A DNA stretch of 64,000 nucleotides, from positions 62,001 to 126,000 of the forward strand of contig JAWKLF010000006.1 of NCBI GenBank assembly GCA_041392835.1, given 5' to 3'. Origin of the DNA: OLB11 sp041392835 (lineage in GTDB: Bacteria > Bacteroidota > Bacteroidia > Chitinophagales > Chitinophagaceae). Positions 52,527 to 63,269 of the stretch are shown one piece after another. The notes under the pieces are model-generated. The model was not told where the DNA came from. It ran no database searches and saw only the letters and a list, made by a program, of their open reading frames with translations. A program made the translations under genes and the position numbers. The first letter of the stretch is position 1, and each line of letters opens with the position of its first letter.

Positions 52527-54458
52527 ATGATAAAAATTACTTTTCCCGATGGGAATATCAGAGAATATGAAGCTGGCGTAAGCAGTTTAGATATTGCTAA
52601 ATCTATAAGCGAAGGCTTAGCCAAAAAGATTTTAGTAAGTGAAGTCAATGGAGAATTGCGCGATTTAAGCAGACCTATACACGAAGATGCTACAATAAAA
52701 TTGATAACTTGGGACGACACATTAGGAAAAAATACGTTTTGGCATAGTTCTGCACACCTTATGGCAGAGGCCGTTGAAAGTTTATATCCAGGTGTAAAGT
52801 TTTGGGTAGGTCCTGCCTTAGAACAGGGTTTTTATTACGACATGGATTTGGGCGATAGAAAAATAACGGAAGAAGATGTAGAAAAAATAGAGGCCAAAAT
52901 GAATGAATTGGCAAAACAAAATGCCCAATTTGAACGATCAGAAATTTCTAAAAAGGATGCTATTTCTTATTTCTTTGAAAAAAATGATGAATACAAATTA
53001 GACTTGTTACATCAATTAGAAGACGGGTCTATTACTTTTTACAAACAAGGTCAGTTTACAGATTTGTGTCGTGGGCCTCATATTCCAAGTACGGGTCATA
53101 TCAAAGCTATGAAAATAACGAATGTGGCTGGTGCTTATTGGAAAGGCGATGAAAAAAATAAACAATTAACTCGTTTGTATGGCATCACTTTTCCTAACCA
53201 GAAGTTGTTGGATGAGCATATGACTATGCTAGAAGAAGCCAAAAAGAGAGACCATAGAAAGTTAGGTAAAGAGTTGGGAATATATACTACAAACGACGAT
53301 GTAGGTCAAGGACTTATTTTGTGGTTGCCCAATGGTACTGTAGTTATTGAAGAATTAGAAAAACTGGCTAAAGAAACAGAAGAAGCCGCTGGCTATAAAC
53401 GTGTAGTAACGCCACATATTGCTAAAGAAAATTTGTATTTAACCAGTGGTCATTTACCATACTATGCAGATGGAATGTTTCCGGCTATGGTAATAGATGG
53501 CGAAAAATTTTATTTAAAAGCCATGAATTGCCCTCATCATCATAAAATATTTGATGCAGAGCCTCGAAGCTACAAAGATATGCCATTGCGTTTGGCGGAG
53601 TATGGTACATGTTATCGTTATGAACAGAGTGGGGAGTTGTTTGGCTTGATGCGTGTGCGCTGTTTACACATGAATGATGCACATATTTACTGTACTAAAG
53701 AACAGTTTGCACAAGAGTTTAAGGCCGTAAATGATATGTATCTAAAATATTTTAAAATATTTGGTATTGAAAAATACATCATGCGCCTTTCGCTACATGA
53801 CCCTGAAAAATTAGGCGAAAAATATGTCAACGAGCCTGAACTTTGGTTGCAGACAGAAGCCATGGTAAGAGAAGTGATGATAGAAGCCAATGTTCCATTT
53901 GTAGAAGTAAAAGGAGAGGGTGCTTTTTATGGCCCTAAGATTGATGTTCAAATTTGGAGTGCTATAGGTCGAGAATTTACTTTAGCTACCAATCAGGTAG
54001 ATTTTGCTCAACCAATGCGTTTTAATTTGAGTTATAATAGCTCCGAAAACAAACCCGAAATACCATTAGTTATTCATAGAGCGCCATTGGGTACTCATGA
54101 GCGCTTTATTGGCTTTTTATTAGAGCATTATGCTGGGAAATTCCCTCTATGGTTAGCACCCCTCCAGGTTAATATATTACCTATCAGTGACAAATTCATG
54201 CCTTATGCCGAAACCTTGCTCCAAGCCTTAAAGGCACACAAAATTAGAGCTTCAATAGATGATAGAAATGAAAAAATAGGCAAGAAAATTAGAGATAATG
54301 AAATTAATAGAGTGCCTTATATGCTTGTAGTAGGCGAGAAAGAAATGAATGAAAATACAGTTTCTTTGCGTATTCAAGGACATGGCGATCAGGGTACTGT
54401 TCCATTTGATGAGCTACTAAAAGATATGCTTGTCAAAATTCAAAATAGAGTTTCATAA
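52527..54458 (+). CDS. thrS: Threonyl-tRNA synthetase
   Basis: Class II synthetase charging tRNA-Thr. Order: a TGS domain (1-62), the editing/second additional domain with HSSAHLMAEAV and the zinc-binding CRGPH, then the catalytic core with MNCPHHHKIF, RVRCLHMNDAHIYC and the C-terminal anticodon-binding domain. The start at 52,527 is favoured over a TTG at 52,518 that falls in the promoter. The length of 643 residues is normal. It is a single gene. Confidence 0.97.
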   Translation: MIKITFPDGNIREYEAGVSSLDIAKSISEGLAKKILVSEVNGELRDLSRPIHEDATIKLITWDDTLGKNTFWHSSAHLMAEAVESLYPGVKFWVGPALEQGFYYDMDLGDRKITEEDVEKIEAKMNELAKQNAQFERSEISKKDAISYFFEKNDEYKLDLLHQLEDGSITFYKQGQFTDLCRGPHIPSTGHIKAMKITNVAGAYWKGDEKNKQLTRLYGITFPNQKLLDEHMTMLEEAKKRDHRKLGKELGIYTTNDDVGQGLILWLPNGTVVIEELEKLAKETEEAAGYKRVVTPHIAKENLYLTSGHLPYYADGMFPAMVIDGEKFYLKAMNCPHHHKIFDAEPRSYKDMPLRLAEYGTCYRYEQSGELFGLMRVRCLHMNDAHIYCTKEQFAQEFKAVNDMYLKYFKIFGIEKYIMRLSLHDPEKLGEKYVNEPELWLQTEAMVREVMIEANVPFVEVKGEGAFYGPKIDVQIWSAIGREFTLATNQVDFAQPMRFNLSYNSSENKPEIPLVIHRAPLGTHERFIGFLLEHYAGKFPLWLAPLQVNILPISDKFMPYAETLLQALKAHKIRASIDDRNEKIGKKIRDNEINRVPYMLVVGEKEMNENTVSLRIQGHGDQGTVPFDELLKDMLVKIQNRVS

Positions 54459-54625
54459 GGGCTATACATATGTATGGACTTACTTTTTTACTCAAAAATT
54501 AGATAGATGTAACGTGCTATAGCAAAAGCTTATCAGCATCATGCATCTATCTTGATATTGTTCAGAAAATTTTTGGCAGCCTACTATCATTTGAAAAACT
54601 ATTTTACGTTACTTTTAAAGCCTAC

Positions 54626-55861
54626 ATGCATTTTCCTTTATATATCGTAAAAAAATTACTGTCCAATAGACAAAAATCTTTTTCATCCTTTATTATAAAG
54701 GTAGCATTAGTAGCAGTATCATTGAGTATATGTATTATTTTATTAAGTATATCTATTACGCGTGCGTATCAAAAAGAGATTAGAGACAAGTTTTATGCTT
54801 GTTGGGGTCATATTCATATTACCCAATTTTTGGCTGACCCTTCAGACTTACTTAATGATGAAAAAATAAGCTATGATAGTTCTTTAGTTCAAGCAATTCA
54901 GCATACAGATGGAATACAAAGTATATATCCATATACAATACAATCTTGTTTGATAAAAACAAAAGAAGCTTTTGATGGGGTAGTATTTAAGGCATATCCC
55001 AATGAAAGTGCCATGCATCGAATGAAATCTTTTTTAAAAGAAGGTACACTACCTTCTTATAGCGATACTAGTATGAGTGATGAAATTGTGATTTCTTCTT
55101 TTTTAGCCAAAAAACTTAATTTGAACTTAAATCAAAAATGCTATTTGTATTTTGTTCAAAAAAACGAAGTACAGCCTAAGGTTAGACGAGTTTTTATAAA
55201 AGGTATCTATGATACAGGATTAGAAGAATTTGATAAGTTAGTACTCTTGGGTGATGCTAAATTTTTAACGCAGCTAAACCAAGAAGACAATAATCAGATA
55301 CAAGGTTATGAAATAACCGTAAATAATAAAAACAAAATCAACACGATGGTGGAAACGATATACGATTCTTATATTGAGCCTCCACTTCAGGTTTATAGCA
55401 TTCAGGATCGCTTTAGCAACATATTTTCGTGGCTCAATATGATGAATATGAACGAGCGTATTATTCTTTTCATTATGATGATAATAGCTTTAGTCAATAT
55501 GATAACAGCAACATTAGTACTTATTTTAGAACGAACCAATATGATAGGCGTATTAAAAACTATGGGCTCCAAATCGATGGATATTCAATTTGTATTTCTA
55601 TATCTCTCCATGTATATTGTATTTTGGGGAATAGTTATTGGTACATCAATCGCTTTTTTATTAATCTTTCTACAACAGAAATTTAAATTTATACACTTAG
55701 ACGAATCAACATATTTTTTGAAATATCTACCGGTAAGTTTTGAATGGATACCCTTTATACTTGTTCTGATTGCAACTTGTATTATACATTTTTTATTGTT
55801 ACTGATTCCAAGTTTTATCATAAAAAAAATTGACCCTGTAAAAGCTATTCAATATACCTAA
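54626..55861 (+). CDS. ABC permease of the FtsX/LolE class
   Basis: A 411-residue permease with one N-terminal span (FIIKVALVAVSLSICIILLS), a periplasmic MacB_PCD-type domain (about 45-265) and three C-terminal spans of the FtsX fold (MNERIILFIMMIIALVNMITA, LVLILERTNMIGVLKTMGS and a final one). The LERTNMIGVLKTMG element is a hallmark of LolC/LolE-type lipoprotein-releasing permeases. An ATPase is not adjacent; the nearest is at 43.5 kb. Its stop overlaps the next start by one base (TAATG). Confidence 0.85.
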   Translation: MHFPLYIVKKLLSNRQKSFSSFIIKVALVAVSLSICIILLSISITRAYQKEIRDKFYACWGHIHITQFLADPSDLLNDEKISYDSSLVQAIQHTDGIQSIYPYTIQSCLIKTKEAFDGVVFKAYPNESAMHRMKSFLKEGTLPSYSDTSMSDEIVISSFLAKKLNLNLNQKCYLYFVQKNEVQPKVRRVFIKGIYDTGLEEFDKLVLLGDAKFLTQLNQEDNNQIQGYEITVNNKNKINTMVETIYDSYIEPPLQVYSIQDRFSNIFSWLNMMNMNERIILFIMMIIALVNMITATLVLILERTNMIGVLKTMGSKSMDIQFVFLYLSMYIVFWGIVIGTSIAFLLIFLQQKFKFIHLDESTYFLKYLPVSFEWIPFILVLIATCIIHFLLLLIPSFIIKKIDPVKAIQYT

Positions 55862-56784
55862 TGGACGCTAAGGAACTCTATAAAAAATTTTCTGAAACTC
55901 ATGATTTGCCGTTGTTTCAACAGTTCGATTGGTGGAATCGAATATTGGATGAGTGGTATGTGATAACAGAAAAAATTGATGAATATCAAGCTTTTTTTGT
56001 ATTTCAATATGAAAGTAAAATGGGTTTCAAACTTATAAAAAATCCTTATCTGACACCTTATTCTGGTTTTATATTTTCTCCTTCTTGTGATGAATATATT
56101 AAAAAAAAATTAGTCGAATTACTATTAGTCAAAATACCCAAAAATGATTTTTTTCAGATTGACTTACATCCATCTGATACCGATATGGATAAATATATAT
56201 TTTTTAAGACCTACAAAAAAAGAACAAATTATATGAACCTTACTCAAGACACATATGTTCTTTTTGATTTTTTTAAATCTTCACTGAGAAGACAAATACG
56301 GAAGGCTAGTAAGTATGAGTTGTATGTCCAAGAAGAAGATAATATTGAGCAATTTTATACACTCTATCTCCATACATTTCAAAGACAAAATAGCAAGCCT
56401 CCAGTGCCGAAGCATGTTTTGGAACGTACTTGGATGGCATTAAAAGACATCAATGCAGGCAAGATGTTGTTTGTACTTGACCCCGATGGCAATTATCAGG
56501 CCGCTATAATTTTGGCTTATGATAAGGCTACTGCTTATTACTTATGTGGAGGTGCCAATCCCGATTATTTTGTAAAGGGCTCAGTCAATCTACTGCTATG
56601 GCATGCCATTTTATTGAGCAAAAAAATGGGTAAAGAAGTTTTTGATTTTGAAGGTAGTATGATAGATAGCATCAATACTTTTTTCAAGTCTTTTTCGCCA
56701 GAAGAAAAAACGTACTATTCAATAGAAAAGACAAGTTCTGCTTTGTATACTTTATTAAGAGGTATTAAAAGAAAAGCTACCTAG
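55861..56784 (+). CDS. FemAB-like GNAT protein
   Basis: A 307-residue protein of the FemAB/acetyltransf_6 (double GNAT) class. Markers are FQQFDWWNRIL near the N-terminus (like the FlxxWW segment), SSLRRQIRKASKYEL and a C-terminal LCGGANPDYFVKGSVNLLLW followed by FDFEGSMIDSINTFFKSFSP. Members transfer amino acids or other acyl groups to peptidoglycan or lipids. The start overlaps the permease stop. It is convergent with porU. No more specific substrate is justified. Confidence 0.8.
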   Translation: MDAKELYKKFSETHDLPLFQQFDWWNRILDEWYVITEKIDEYQAFFVFQYESKMGFKLIKNPYLTPYSGFIFSPSCDEYIKKKLVELLLVKIPKNDFFQIDLHPSDTDMDKYIFFKTYKKRTNYMNLTQDTYVLFDFFKSSLRRQIRKASKYELYVQEEDNIEQFYTLYLHTFQRQNSKPPVPKHVLERTWMALKDINAGKMLFVLDPDGNYQAAIILAYDKATAYYLCGGANPDYFVKGSVNLLLWHAILLSKKMGKEVFDFEGSMIDSINTFFKSFSPEEKTYYSIEKTSSALYTLLRGIKRKAT

Positions 56785-56785
56785 T

Positions 56786-59700
56786 CTATCGCATTATATA
56801 CATTTTGCCAAAGCCTTTTTCTATCCACTTGTCGGCATCAGTTTCGTAATTTTCCATTTTAGTACCATTGACACTACTGATTACTCGATATAAATACACA
56901 CCATTGGCAAGTGGTTTTCCAAATTGATCGTCTCCTTTCCATTTAAAGGTGGTAATATTTCGACCTATATGCAAAGGACCTAATTCAGCTTTAGATATTT
57001 CTCTAACAACCTTACCTGTGGCTGTAAATATTTGAATTTTAAACTGAGATGGTATTTCGTTTCCAGTCAATGTAAATACAAATTGGGTTGAGGTGCTAAA
57101 TGGATTTGGGTAGTTCAATATGCTTGATATTGAAGATTTTGTTATCACCTCAAAACCAACTTTGTAAGCATAAGTGCCTACCTCATTTCCTGATTTATCT
57201 TTTGCTTTTACAATAAGCATATAGTCGTCACCATCTTTGGTAAAGGTGGGCTTAAACTCTATAGTTGCTTTATTTTTTGTAGCTACCTCGCTTTGCAAAG
57301 CTGGTATGAATTTTAATATCTGACCATCATATGGTATATAGGTTTCGGCATTTGCATTATCACCAGGATAGCGCATATAAACTGATACCAAGGAAGTATC
57401 GTCGAGTGCTAAATATTTATTATCATCCTTGAGCGTAATTTGAATATAAGGAGTAGAAGATACTATGTCTTTATCGAGGATGTGAACACCGTCAAACGTA
57501 ACATCTACTAATGGATTTAAATTGTCTGGAATTACATAGAAATCGTAGTATCCTATGTTGTTAGGATGATATTGTTCAATATGATCATGATTAGGATTGG
57601 CTTCTATATATAGTGTGTTTTTGCCCGATAAGCCAGCTGTATTAATTTCTATGGTAGTATGTATAGTATCTTGTTCGGGCACAGGCTTAAATCGAATAGA
57701 TTTAATAGGAATTCGATTACTGTTTTTATCAATAATTTCATATTTTACTAAAAGACTATCCATTGGAACAGTTGATAAATTTTCAATAGCTAAATTGAAG
57801 TTTTTTATTTGCCCTTGACCTAAAGTATCAGAAAAATCAAACATTCTATTTGGTGCCAAAGCTACTTCTGGAATGGCCTGATAGTACACTCTCCAAAAAT
57901 CCAACTGTTGTGGTGTAGAAAAACTATTATCGCTATTGTTCATTACCAATTGTAAGTATGGGTATTGCGAAGCATTTATGAAGCTCAGTGATGTATCTCC
58001 AATGACAGTAGCTAATTTGGTGTACTGTTTATTAGTGTCTATACCATATATATCGTAGGTTACGGAATCTTTTAATTGTGCATCTATCGTATGAGATTTT
58101 TTAACAAAAGAACCCCATGTAGACGCTGGCCCAATGATAGATGAGGTAATAGCTCCTTCAAAAAGATAAGACGTATAATTGAATTCATTAAATAGTTTAA
58201 TAGTACTGTCTGCACCAACAAATTGCTGTATCGTGTTGGGCCTATTTTTTCTACACCAAAAGGTAAATGGTCTATTCTTATAAAAAGAATCTATTGCAGT
58301 AAATCCCATGCCTTTTAATTTGTGATACAAAGACTGATTGCTGCCTAGTGTAGTTGTATCACTCATCCATTGTTTTATAAATGTTGTATTTTTTGTTCCA
58401 CAGGGTGTGCCTACACAAAGGAAAGGTTGAATAGCTACATAAAAACCTTCGGGAATTGAATCTATAAAGTCGATAATTTTCTTTCTTGAGGCAGCTGTAT
58501 TCATTCCAAAATCAAAAAATGGATCTATACAATTAATACCAGTAGTAGTACCTTGACAACCTACACCTTCTCTACAGGGTATAAAACTTCCAAAACGTCC
58601 TGTTGTACCTTGTAATACATTTTCCCATGGCTTACCAGTCAACGTGTCTATAACAATAAATTGAAGGCTTGCATAGCCCGGCCATTTATCACAACCAAAT
58701 GTATAGAGCCTGCTACCATTTAGTTTTACTAAATAGTCTGACCATTCATATGTAAATGGAGATGGGCCATTCAAATTTACATTCTGTACCTGCAATTTTT
58801 TTGTCAAGTCATCAAAAACTAATTGTCTATTGGACGAATCCATACTTAATTGATAGTAACTATTATTTAAAAACTGATGGTAATGTGATTGATTCCATCC
58901 TGTAAGGCTGTTAGCAATATATATAAATGAACTTGTTGACCATCTTGGTGCCGTACTTTGTTTGGCAGTACGCCAATAGTATACAGTGCTATCTCGTAGA
59001 GTCGTTACTGGTTGCCATTTGAGAGCACCACCTACAGACTCCATAGTATGTGTTAGCAATAAAGGGCTGTTAAACGCAGCAGTTGTATCTAATTGAAAAA
59101 CATAAGTAGCATTTTCTGCAAAAGGATTTAATGTAGAAGCTTTAAAGGTAATGCCTTGGTATCCAATTATACTTTCGTTATACGGAAATACAGGAACTAA
59201 ATCATCATTGTAAATAGTAAATGTGTGAGATAGTTTATTATTCAATTCTGAAGTTTCATCAATCAATCCTGCATCATCTATAGATACTTCTATAGTGTTA
59301 ATGCCTAAACCCACATCGCCATAAGTAGGTACTTTTAAATGAATCGTATCGCTGTTGCTTAGATTCGTAATTTTTTGATTATACAATATGTATTCTATAT
59401 TGTTTGGCAAAAATCTTCTTACAATGACGCTAACCGAATCATTTGTAAATTTCCCTAAATTATGTATGGCTATGTTCAAATCCAGGGAGTCCAATGTTGT
59501 TGTTAAATTTGTTTGTAAAAACTGAACACCTTTTTGTTCTACAGCATAATCAGGTTTAGCATAATGAAAAGAGAAAGTAGCTGGGTCGCCATTTAATACA
59601 ATTTGTTCGGTATGCAATCGCAATAGATTGTCAAATGGATATTTTTTTATTAAACCTTTTACTGTAGCATTCATTTGATCGCCTAATGATTTGCCATAGT

Positions 59701-61915
59701 TTTCATTACTAAAATGCAGATACATACTATCGGTATACAATCCCAAACTTCCAGACAAACCAGTGTTTACACTGGCTATAAATGCTATAGAGCCTTTGTT
59801 TGGTGCAAATACAAATTGTTCTCCTAAGGATTTTTGTCCATTTAAAATAAATATATTTCCAGCTCCACATCCATTGGCTATAAATAGAGGATAGCGTTTG
59901 TAGTTTTTGTAATTGCTTGGAAAGTCTAAATTATAATCCATACCACTTGCAGAGGAATGCCCAAAAAACTGTATCATACCAACGCCACTATTAAACATGT
60001 CATCAATAAGTTTGCTATTTGCATCTTCTACTTCCGATGTAGAACTTTTTGCCAAGGTAGTTACCACGCCACCAAAATTTCCTGAAGAAATTATATTTTT
60101 TTGTGTATTCAGATATGATAGGATAGGGGCTTGTTCAGCTGCATTTTTAGTGCCCGCCAAATGTAAAATTCTTTTTTGCCAAAGTATAGAATCACTTAAA
60201 GACTGAGCATTATTAAAAATAACTTGTTCGTGGTCTTTTATTTTTTCTAAATAAGTTAATACCTCACTGCTCTGCATAATTGGTAAGCGACCTATAGATA
60301 ATTGAGGGATATTATTTTTGTCAAAATCTGTAAATAGCTCATCCGAACATGGTTCTCCATAGCCAGGAATAGCATAAAAAGGGTATGTGCTAAACGGCGC
60401 ATTTGCATACGTTTTGTATTGATAATAGGCTATACCTTTTCCAAGTATAAATGCATGTTTGGGTTTTTGAGACCATGCTGTGCTTCGTACACTATAATGT
60501 AAAAAATTTCTGATAGCCATAGGATTAAAAGGATATCCATATCCAAACTCATTGTACACGTCATTTACATCTACTATAACTGGATTGTAAGCACCACCTA
60601 TTGTAGTGGCTCTATAATTTTTATACTGTTGTATAGCATTAGACCCATCGTTGATATAGCCACCATGCGATAGCATAATATAATCTCCTTGGTTGTTAGC
60701 CTGAGAATAATTTTTGAAAACAACAGTTTGTAAATTACTAACGGATTCTATGGTGCTGGAAGCATTCGAAACAAGTAGCAATTTTTTAATTTCATTTGAA
60801 GGTGGTAATAAAAATTTAGTAACACCTGGAGTGCTAATATCACCTATGCTATATTCATTGCTGCTCATGTCATATAGTTTGGGTGCTACACCTCCATGAT
60901 TAAAATTTGAAATTTCTAAATAATAATTACTGACTTTAGGGTCTAACTCAAAATAAAAGGAAGATGCATTGCCAAAATCGAATAAACGAGGGTAGCGCAA
61001 TTCATAATGACTGATACCATAGCGGTCGTATAAATTTTGAGATGGAATAGAATTTAATGGTGTGTATTTAAAAACAATTTTATTTTGAGCATTTACATAG
61101 CTCATTGGAACTGCTAAGTTGTAGTGTTTAAAAGCAAAATTATTAAATGTAGAATCGCCAATTTCATTGTTGTTGGCAAAAACTTTAATTCTATGTGTGG
61201 TTAAATAGGAATTGCCAGACACATAGGTTTTAAATGTGGCAAAAGGGCCTCCCGACAGTATATATGGGCTTGTTAGTGTCAGGGTTACAGAATCATTATT
61301 TTGTGTATAGCTTTTCGCAAATCCTTCTCCTTTTTCGTATTGCGAAGAATTTAAATAAATCACTGGCGTTTGGCCATTGCCAAAATACGAAGGACCAGAA
61401 GCAAATGTATTTCTATAATCATTCGTAATTTTATCCCAAAAGTAAGATTCTTTTATAGGAGGATTGCTGATAGTGTTAGCTCTTGGAGCAAAACGCTTAT
61501 TGCTTGATGAAGAATTGTATGAAATAAAATAATAAGCTGTATCGCTTAGTAAACTCATAGAAGGGTTTAATTGATCTTCTCGTTTAAGATAGAGGGCAGT
61601 ATCGAGTATGCCATCTGCTTTTTCTCCATAAAATTCAACAAAGTCGCTATTTTGCATAGTACTTGAATTGCTTACAAATACAGGAATTTCAATGCCATTA
61701 CGTATTAATAGAATGTTTTCGCCTTTCAAACTGCTTGGAAAACCTGCACTAAAAAGTGCACTTGCAGGTATACGATAAAGTCCATTTTTGTAAACTCCAA
61801 ATTTTAGATAGGATTGATTGTAATTTATCCATTCATTGCCAAATTGCTGAGCTTGTGCTGGCTGTGCCAAAGCACCAAAAAGAAAGAATACAATGCTTAA
61901 AAATAAAATTCTCAT
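56786..61915 (-). CDS. porU: Type IX secretion sortase PorU, long form
   Basis: A 1709-residue C25-family (gingipain-like) cysteine protease. After a signal peptide (about 1-22, ending AQAQ) come beta-rich regions, then the peptidase domain with GVGMIQFFGHSSASGMD (catalytic His) and PLFIANGCGAGNIF (catalytic Cys). CARDB-like Ig modules (about 770-900 and 1,400-1,500) follow, and the protein ends in a FlgD-like module (YPNPFSTSTQFVFTLTG, NGVYLYRVIS). Classical PorU is about 1,150-1,300 residues; this matches the long form of PorU. It removes the sorting domain of cargo and attaches it to A-LPS. porV lies 22 bp upstream on the same strand. Confidence 0.92.
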   Translation of the reverse strand: MRILFLSIVFFLFGALAQPAQAQQFGNEWINYNQSYLKFGVYKNGLYRIPASALFSAGFPSSLKGENILLIRNGIEIPVFVSNSSTMQNSDFVEFYGEKADGILDTALYLKREDQLNPSMSLLSDTAYYFISYNSSSSNKRFAPRANTISNPPIKESYFWDKITNDYRNTFASGPSYFGNGQTPVIYLNSSQYEKGEGFAKSYTQNNDSVTLTLTSPYILSGGPFATFKTYVSGNSYLTTHRIKVFANNNEIGDSTFNNFAFKHYNLAVPMSYVNAQNKIVFKYTPLNSIPSQNLYDRYGISHYELRYPRLFDFGNASSFYFELDPKVSNYYLEISNFNHGGVAPKLYDMSSNEYSIGDISTPGVTKFLLPPSNEIKKLLLVSNASSTIESVSNLQTVVFKNYSQANNQGDYIMLSHGGYINDGSNAIQQYKNYRATTIGGAYNPVIVDVNDVYNEFGYGYPFNPMAIRNFLHYSVRSTAWSQKPKHAFILGKGIAYYQYKTYANAPFSTYPFYAIPGYGEPCSDELFTDFDKNNIPQLSIGRLPIMQSSEVLTYLEKIKDHEQVIFNNAQSLSDSILWQKRILHLAGTKNAAEQAPILSYLNTQKNIISSGNFGGVVTTLAKSSTSEVEDANSKLIDDMFNSGVGMIQFFGHSSASGMDYNLDFPSNYKNYKRYPLFIANGCGAGNIFILNGQKSLGEQFVFAPNKGSIAFIASVNTGLSGSLGLYTDSMYLHFSNENYGKSLGDQMNATVKGLIKKYPFDNLLRLHTEQIVLNGDPATFSFHYAKPDYAVEQKGVQFLQTNLTTTLDSLDLNIAIHNLGKFTNDSVSVIVRRFLPNNIEYILYNQKITNLSNSDTIHLKVPTYGDVGLGINTIEVSIDDAGLIDETSELNNKLSHTFTIYNDDLVPVFPYNESIIGYQGITFKASTLNPFAENATYVFQLDTTAAFNSPLLLTHTMESVGGALKWQPVTTLRDSTVYYWRTAKQSTAPRWSTSSFIYIANSLTGWNQSHYHQFLNNSYYQLSMDSSNRQLVFDDLTKKLQVQNVNLNGPSPFTYEWSDYLVKLNGSRLYTFGCDKWPGYASLQFIVIDTLTGKPWENVLQGTTGRFGSFIPCREGVGCQGTTTGINCIDPFFDFGMNTAASRKKIIDFIDSIPEGFYVAIQPFLCVGTPCGTKNTTFIKQWMSDTTTLGSNQSLYHKLKGMGFTAIDSFYKNRPFTFWCRKNRPNTIQQFVGADSTIKLFNEFNYTSYLFEGAITSSIIGPASTWGSFVKKSHTIDAQLKDSVTYDIYGIDTNKQYTKLATVIGDTSLSFINASQYPYLQLVMNNSDNSFSTPQQLDFWRVYYQAIPEVALAPNRMFDFSDTLGQGQIKNFNLAIENLSTVPMDSLLVKYEIIDKNSNRIPIKSIRFKPVPEQDTIHTTIEINTAGLSGKNTLYIEANPNHDHIEQYHPNNIGYYDFYVIPDNLNPLVDVTFDGVHILDKDIVSSTPYIQITLKDDNKYLALDDTSLVSVYMRYPGDNANAETYIPYDGQILKFIPALQSEVATKNKATIEFKPTFTKDGDDYMLIVKAKDKSGNEVGTYAYKVGFEVITKSSISSILNYPNPFSTSTQFVFTLTGNEIPSQFKIQIFTATGKVVREISKAELGPLHIGRNITTFKWKGDDQFGKPLANGVYLYRVISSVNGTKMENYETDADKWIEKGFGKMYIMR

Positions 61916-61937
61916 ATAGTGTTTTTTTATGGGCTTT

Positions 61938-63143
61938 TTAATAATTTTTTCTTTTCTTACGAATCGATTTATTTATTTCAGCGGCTTTATTATCTACGTC
62001 ACGGTTAGAACCATAACTATTTTTTTTATTAATATCCAATGTTAGTGATATGAAATGTGAGTACAATGGATTGCCTTGTATGTTTAAGCTCGAAAAAGCA
62101 TAATCAATATTTATTTGCTTCCATTTAAAACCAGCACCTAAGGTAGGCTGAAACAAGAGTCTTTTTTTGGTTCCTGTAGTGTCATCATTTTTTGTAATTC
62201 GCTGAAAATTTCCAACACCACCACGAATATATATTTTGTTGTTGTAGCCAAACTCAAGCCCAACACGAGGGTCTATACTAAAAGGTGATAGATTAATTAA
62301 ATTGCCATAGCGTTTGCCATCTGATGTTATATCCAGATTGGTTTCGGCTAATAAATATGCATCTTTACTACTATCAGCAAATTGTATTGGTATTTTTCGT
62401 CCAAGTCCTAAAATTAATCGGGGTGTATTTACTTCAGTACTTCTGGATACTATTTCATTGCCTGTTTTAGCAAACTCTTCTTTTTCCTTTTCAGTAAAAG
62501 AAAAAGACCACACGGTTTGAGTTGTTGTAATATCTCTGGCCATAAGCCCTACTCTCCATTTTTTTATGTTGCCTTGCAAACCTAAATCTATACCTGTACC
62601 CCAAGCATTGGCCAAGGAGCCTACGCTACGGTGAATAATTTTTAGGTTTCCGCCTATATGCATATTAATATCTTCTCTGCCTTCAAACATTTTAAGTCTT
62701 AGTGGTTGAGCATAGCTTATCAAACCAGCATAGTCGGCCGCACTTATAGATTTAATTTTGGAATAATCTATGGAGCCATCGGGCTGAATTAAATTTATGG
62801 TATATGGAATATCGTCTATAGCAAAACGTATAACAGAAATACCTAAAACTCCTTTTTTGTTTTGCAAAGGAAATGCAGTGCCCAAATAATCGTATTTGGC
62901 TATACTGCTAAAATATTCGGAGTGCATAAGCCCAATTTGAAGGTCAGACTGTATCTGACTTAAGCCGGCTGGATTCCAAAATGCAGCATTGACATTTTGT
63001 ATAGAAGCAACTTGCGCACCAGACATGCCTATGCCTCTGGCACCCACACCTATGGATAAAAATTCATTGACATATTTTCGTTGCTGCGCAAGGAGAGTAA
63101 ATGGTGCTAAAAAAACAAGCACAGAAAGAGTTCGTATATTCAT
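61938..63143 (-). CDS. porV: Type IX secretion outer-membrane protein PorV
   Basis: A 401-residue outer-membrane beta-barrel of the PorV/PorQ family. The signal peptide is about 1-19 (ending LLAQ), and the family hallmark YVNEFLSIGVGARGIGMSGAQVA is followed by NVNAAFWNPAGLSQI. PorV shuttles cargo to the PorU attachment complex. The gene lies directly upstream of porU, the classic order. A lysine-rich C-terminal tail (RKKRKNY) follows the last strand. It is divergent from tyrS. Confidence 0.93.
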   Translation of the reverse strand: MNIRTLSVLVFLAPFTLLAQQRKYVNEFLSIGVGARGIGMSGAQVASIQNVNAAFWNPAGLSQIQSDLQIGLMHSEYFSSIAKYDYLGTAFPLQNKKGVLGISVIRFAIDDIPYTINLIQPDGSIDYSKIKSISAADYAGLISYAQPLRLKMFEGREDINMHIGGNLKIIHRSVGSLANAWGTGIDLGLQGNIKKWRVGLMARDITTTQTVWSFSFTEKEKEEFAKTGNEIVSRSTEVNTPRLILGLGRKIPIQFADSSKDAYLLAETNLDITSDGKRYGNLINLSPFSIDPRVGLEFGYNNKIYIRGGVGNFQRITKNDDTTGTKKRLLFQPTLGAGFKWKQINIDYAFSSLNIQGNPLYSHFISLTLDINKKNSYGSNRDVDNKAAEINKSIRKKRKNY

Positions 63144-63269
63144 GTGTTAAAATATATTAAAACCAATAACGCTTTGAAAATAGCATTATTGTATTTTCTA
63201 CAAATTTAATTAAATTAAATTACATCTTACAATCAAATATATTGCCAAAAATAAGCATTTTTGCATGCT

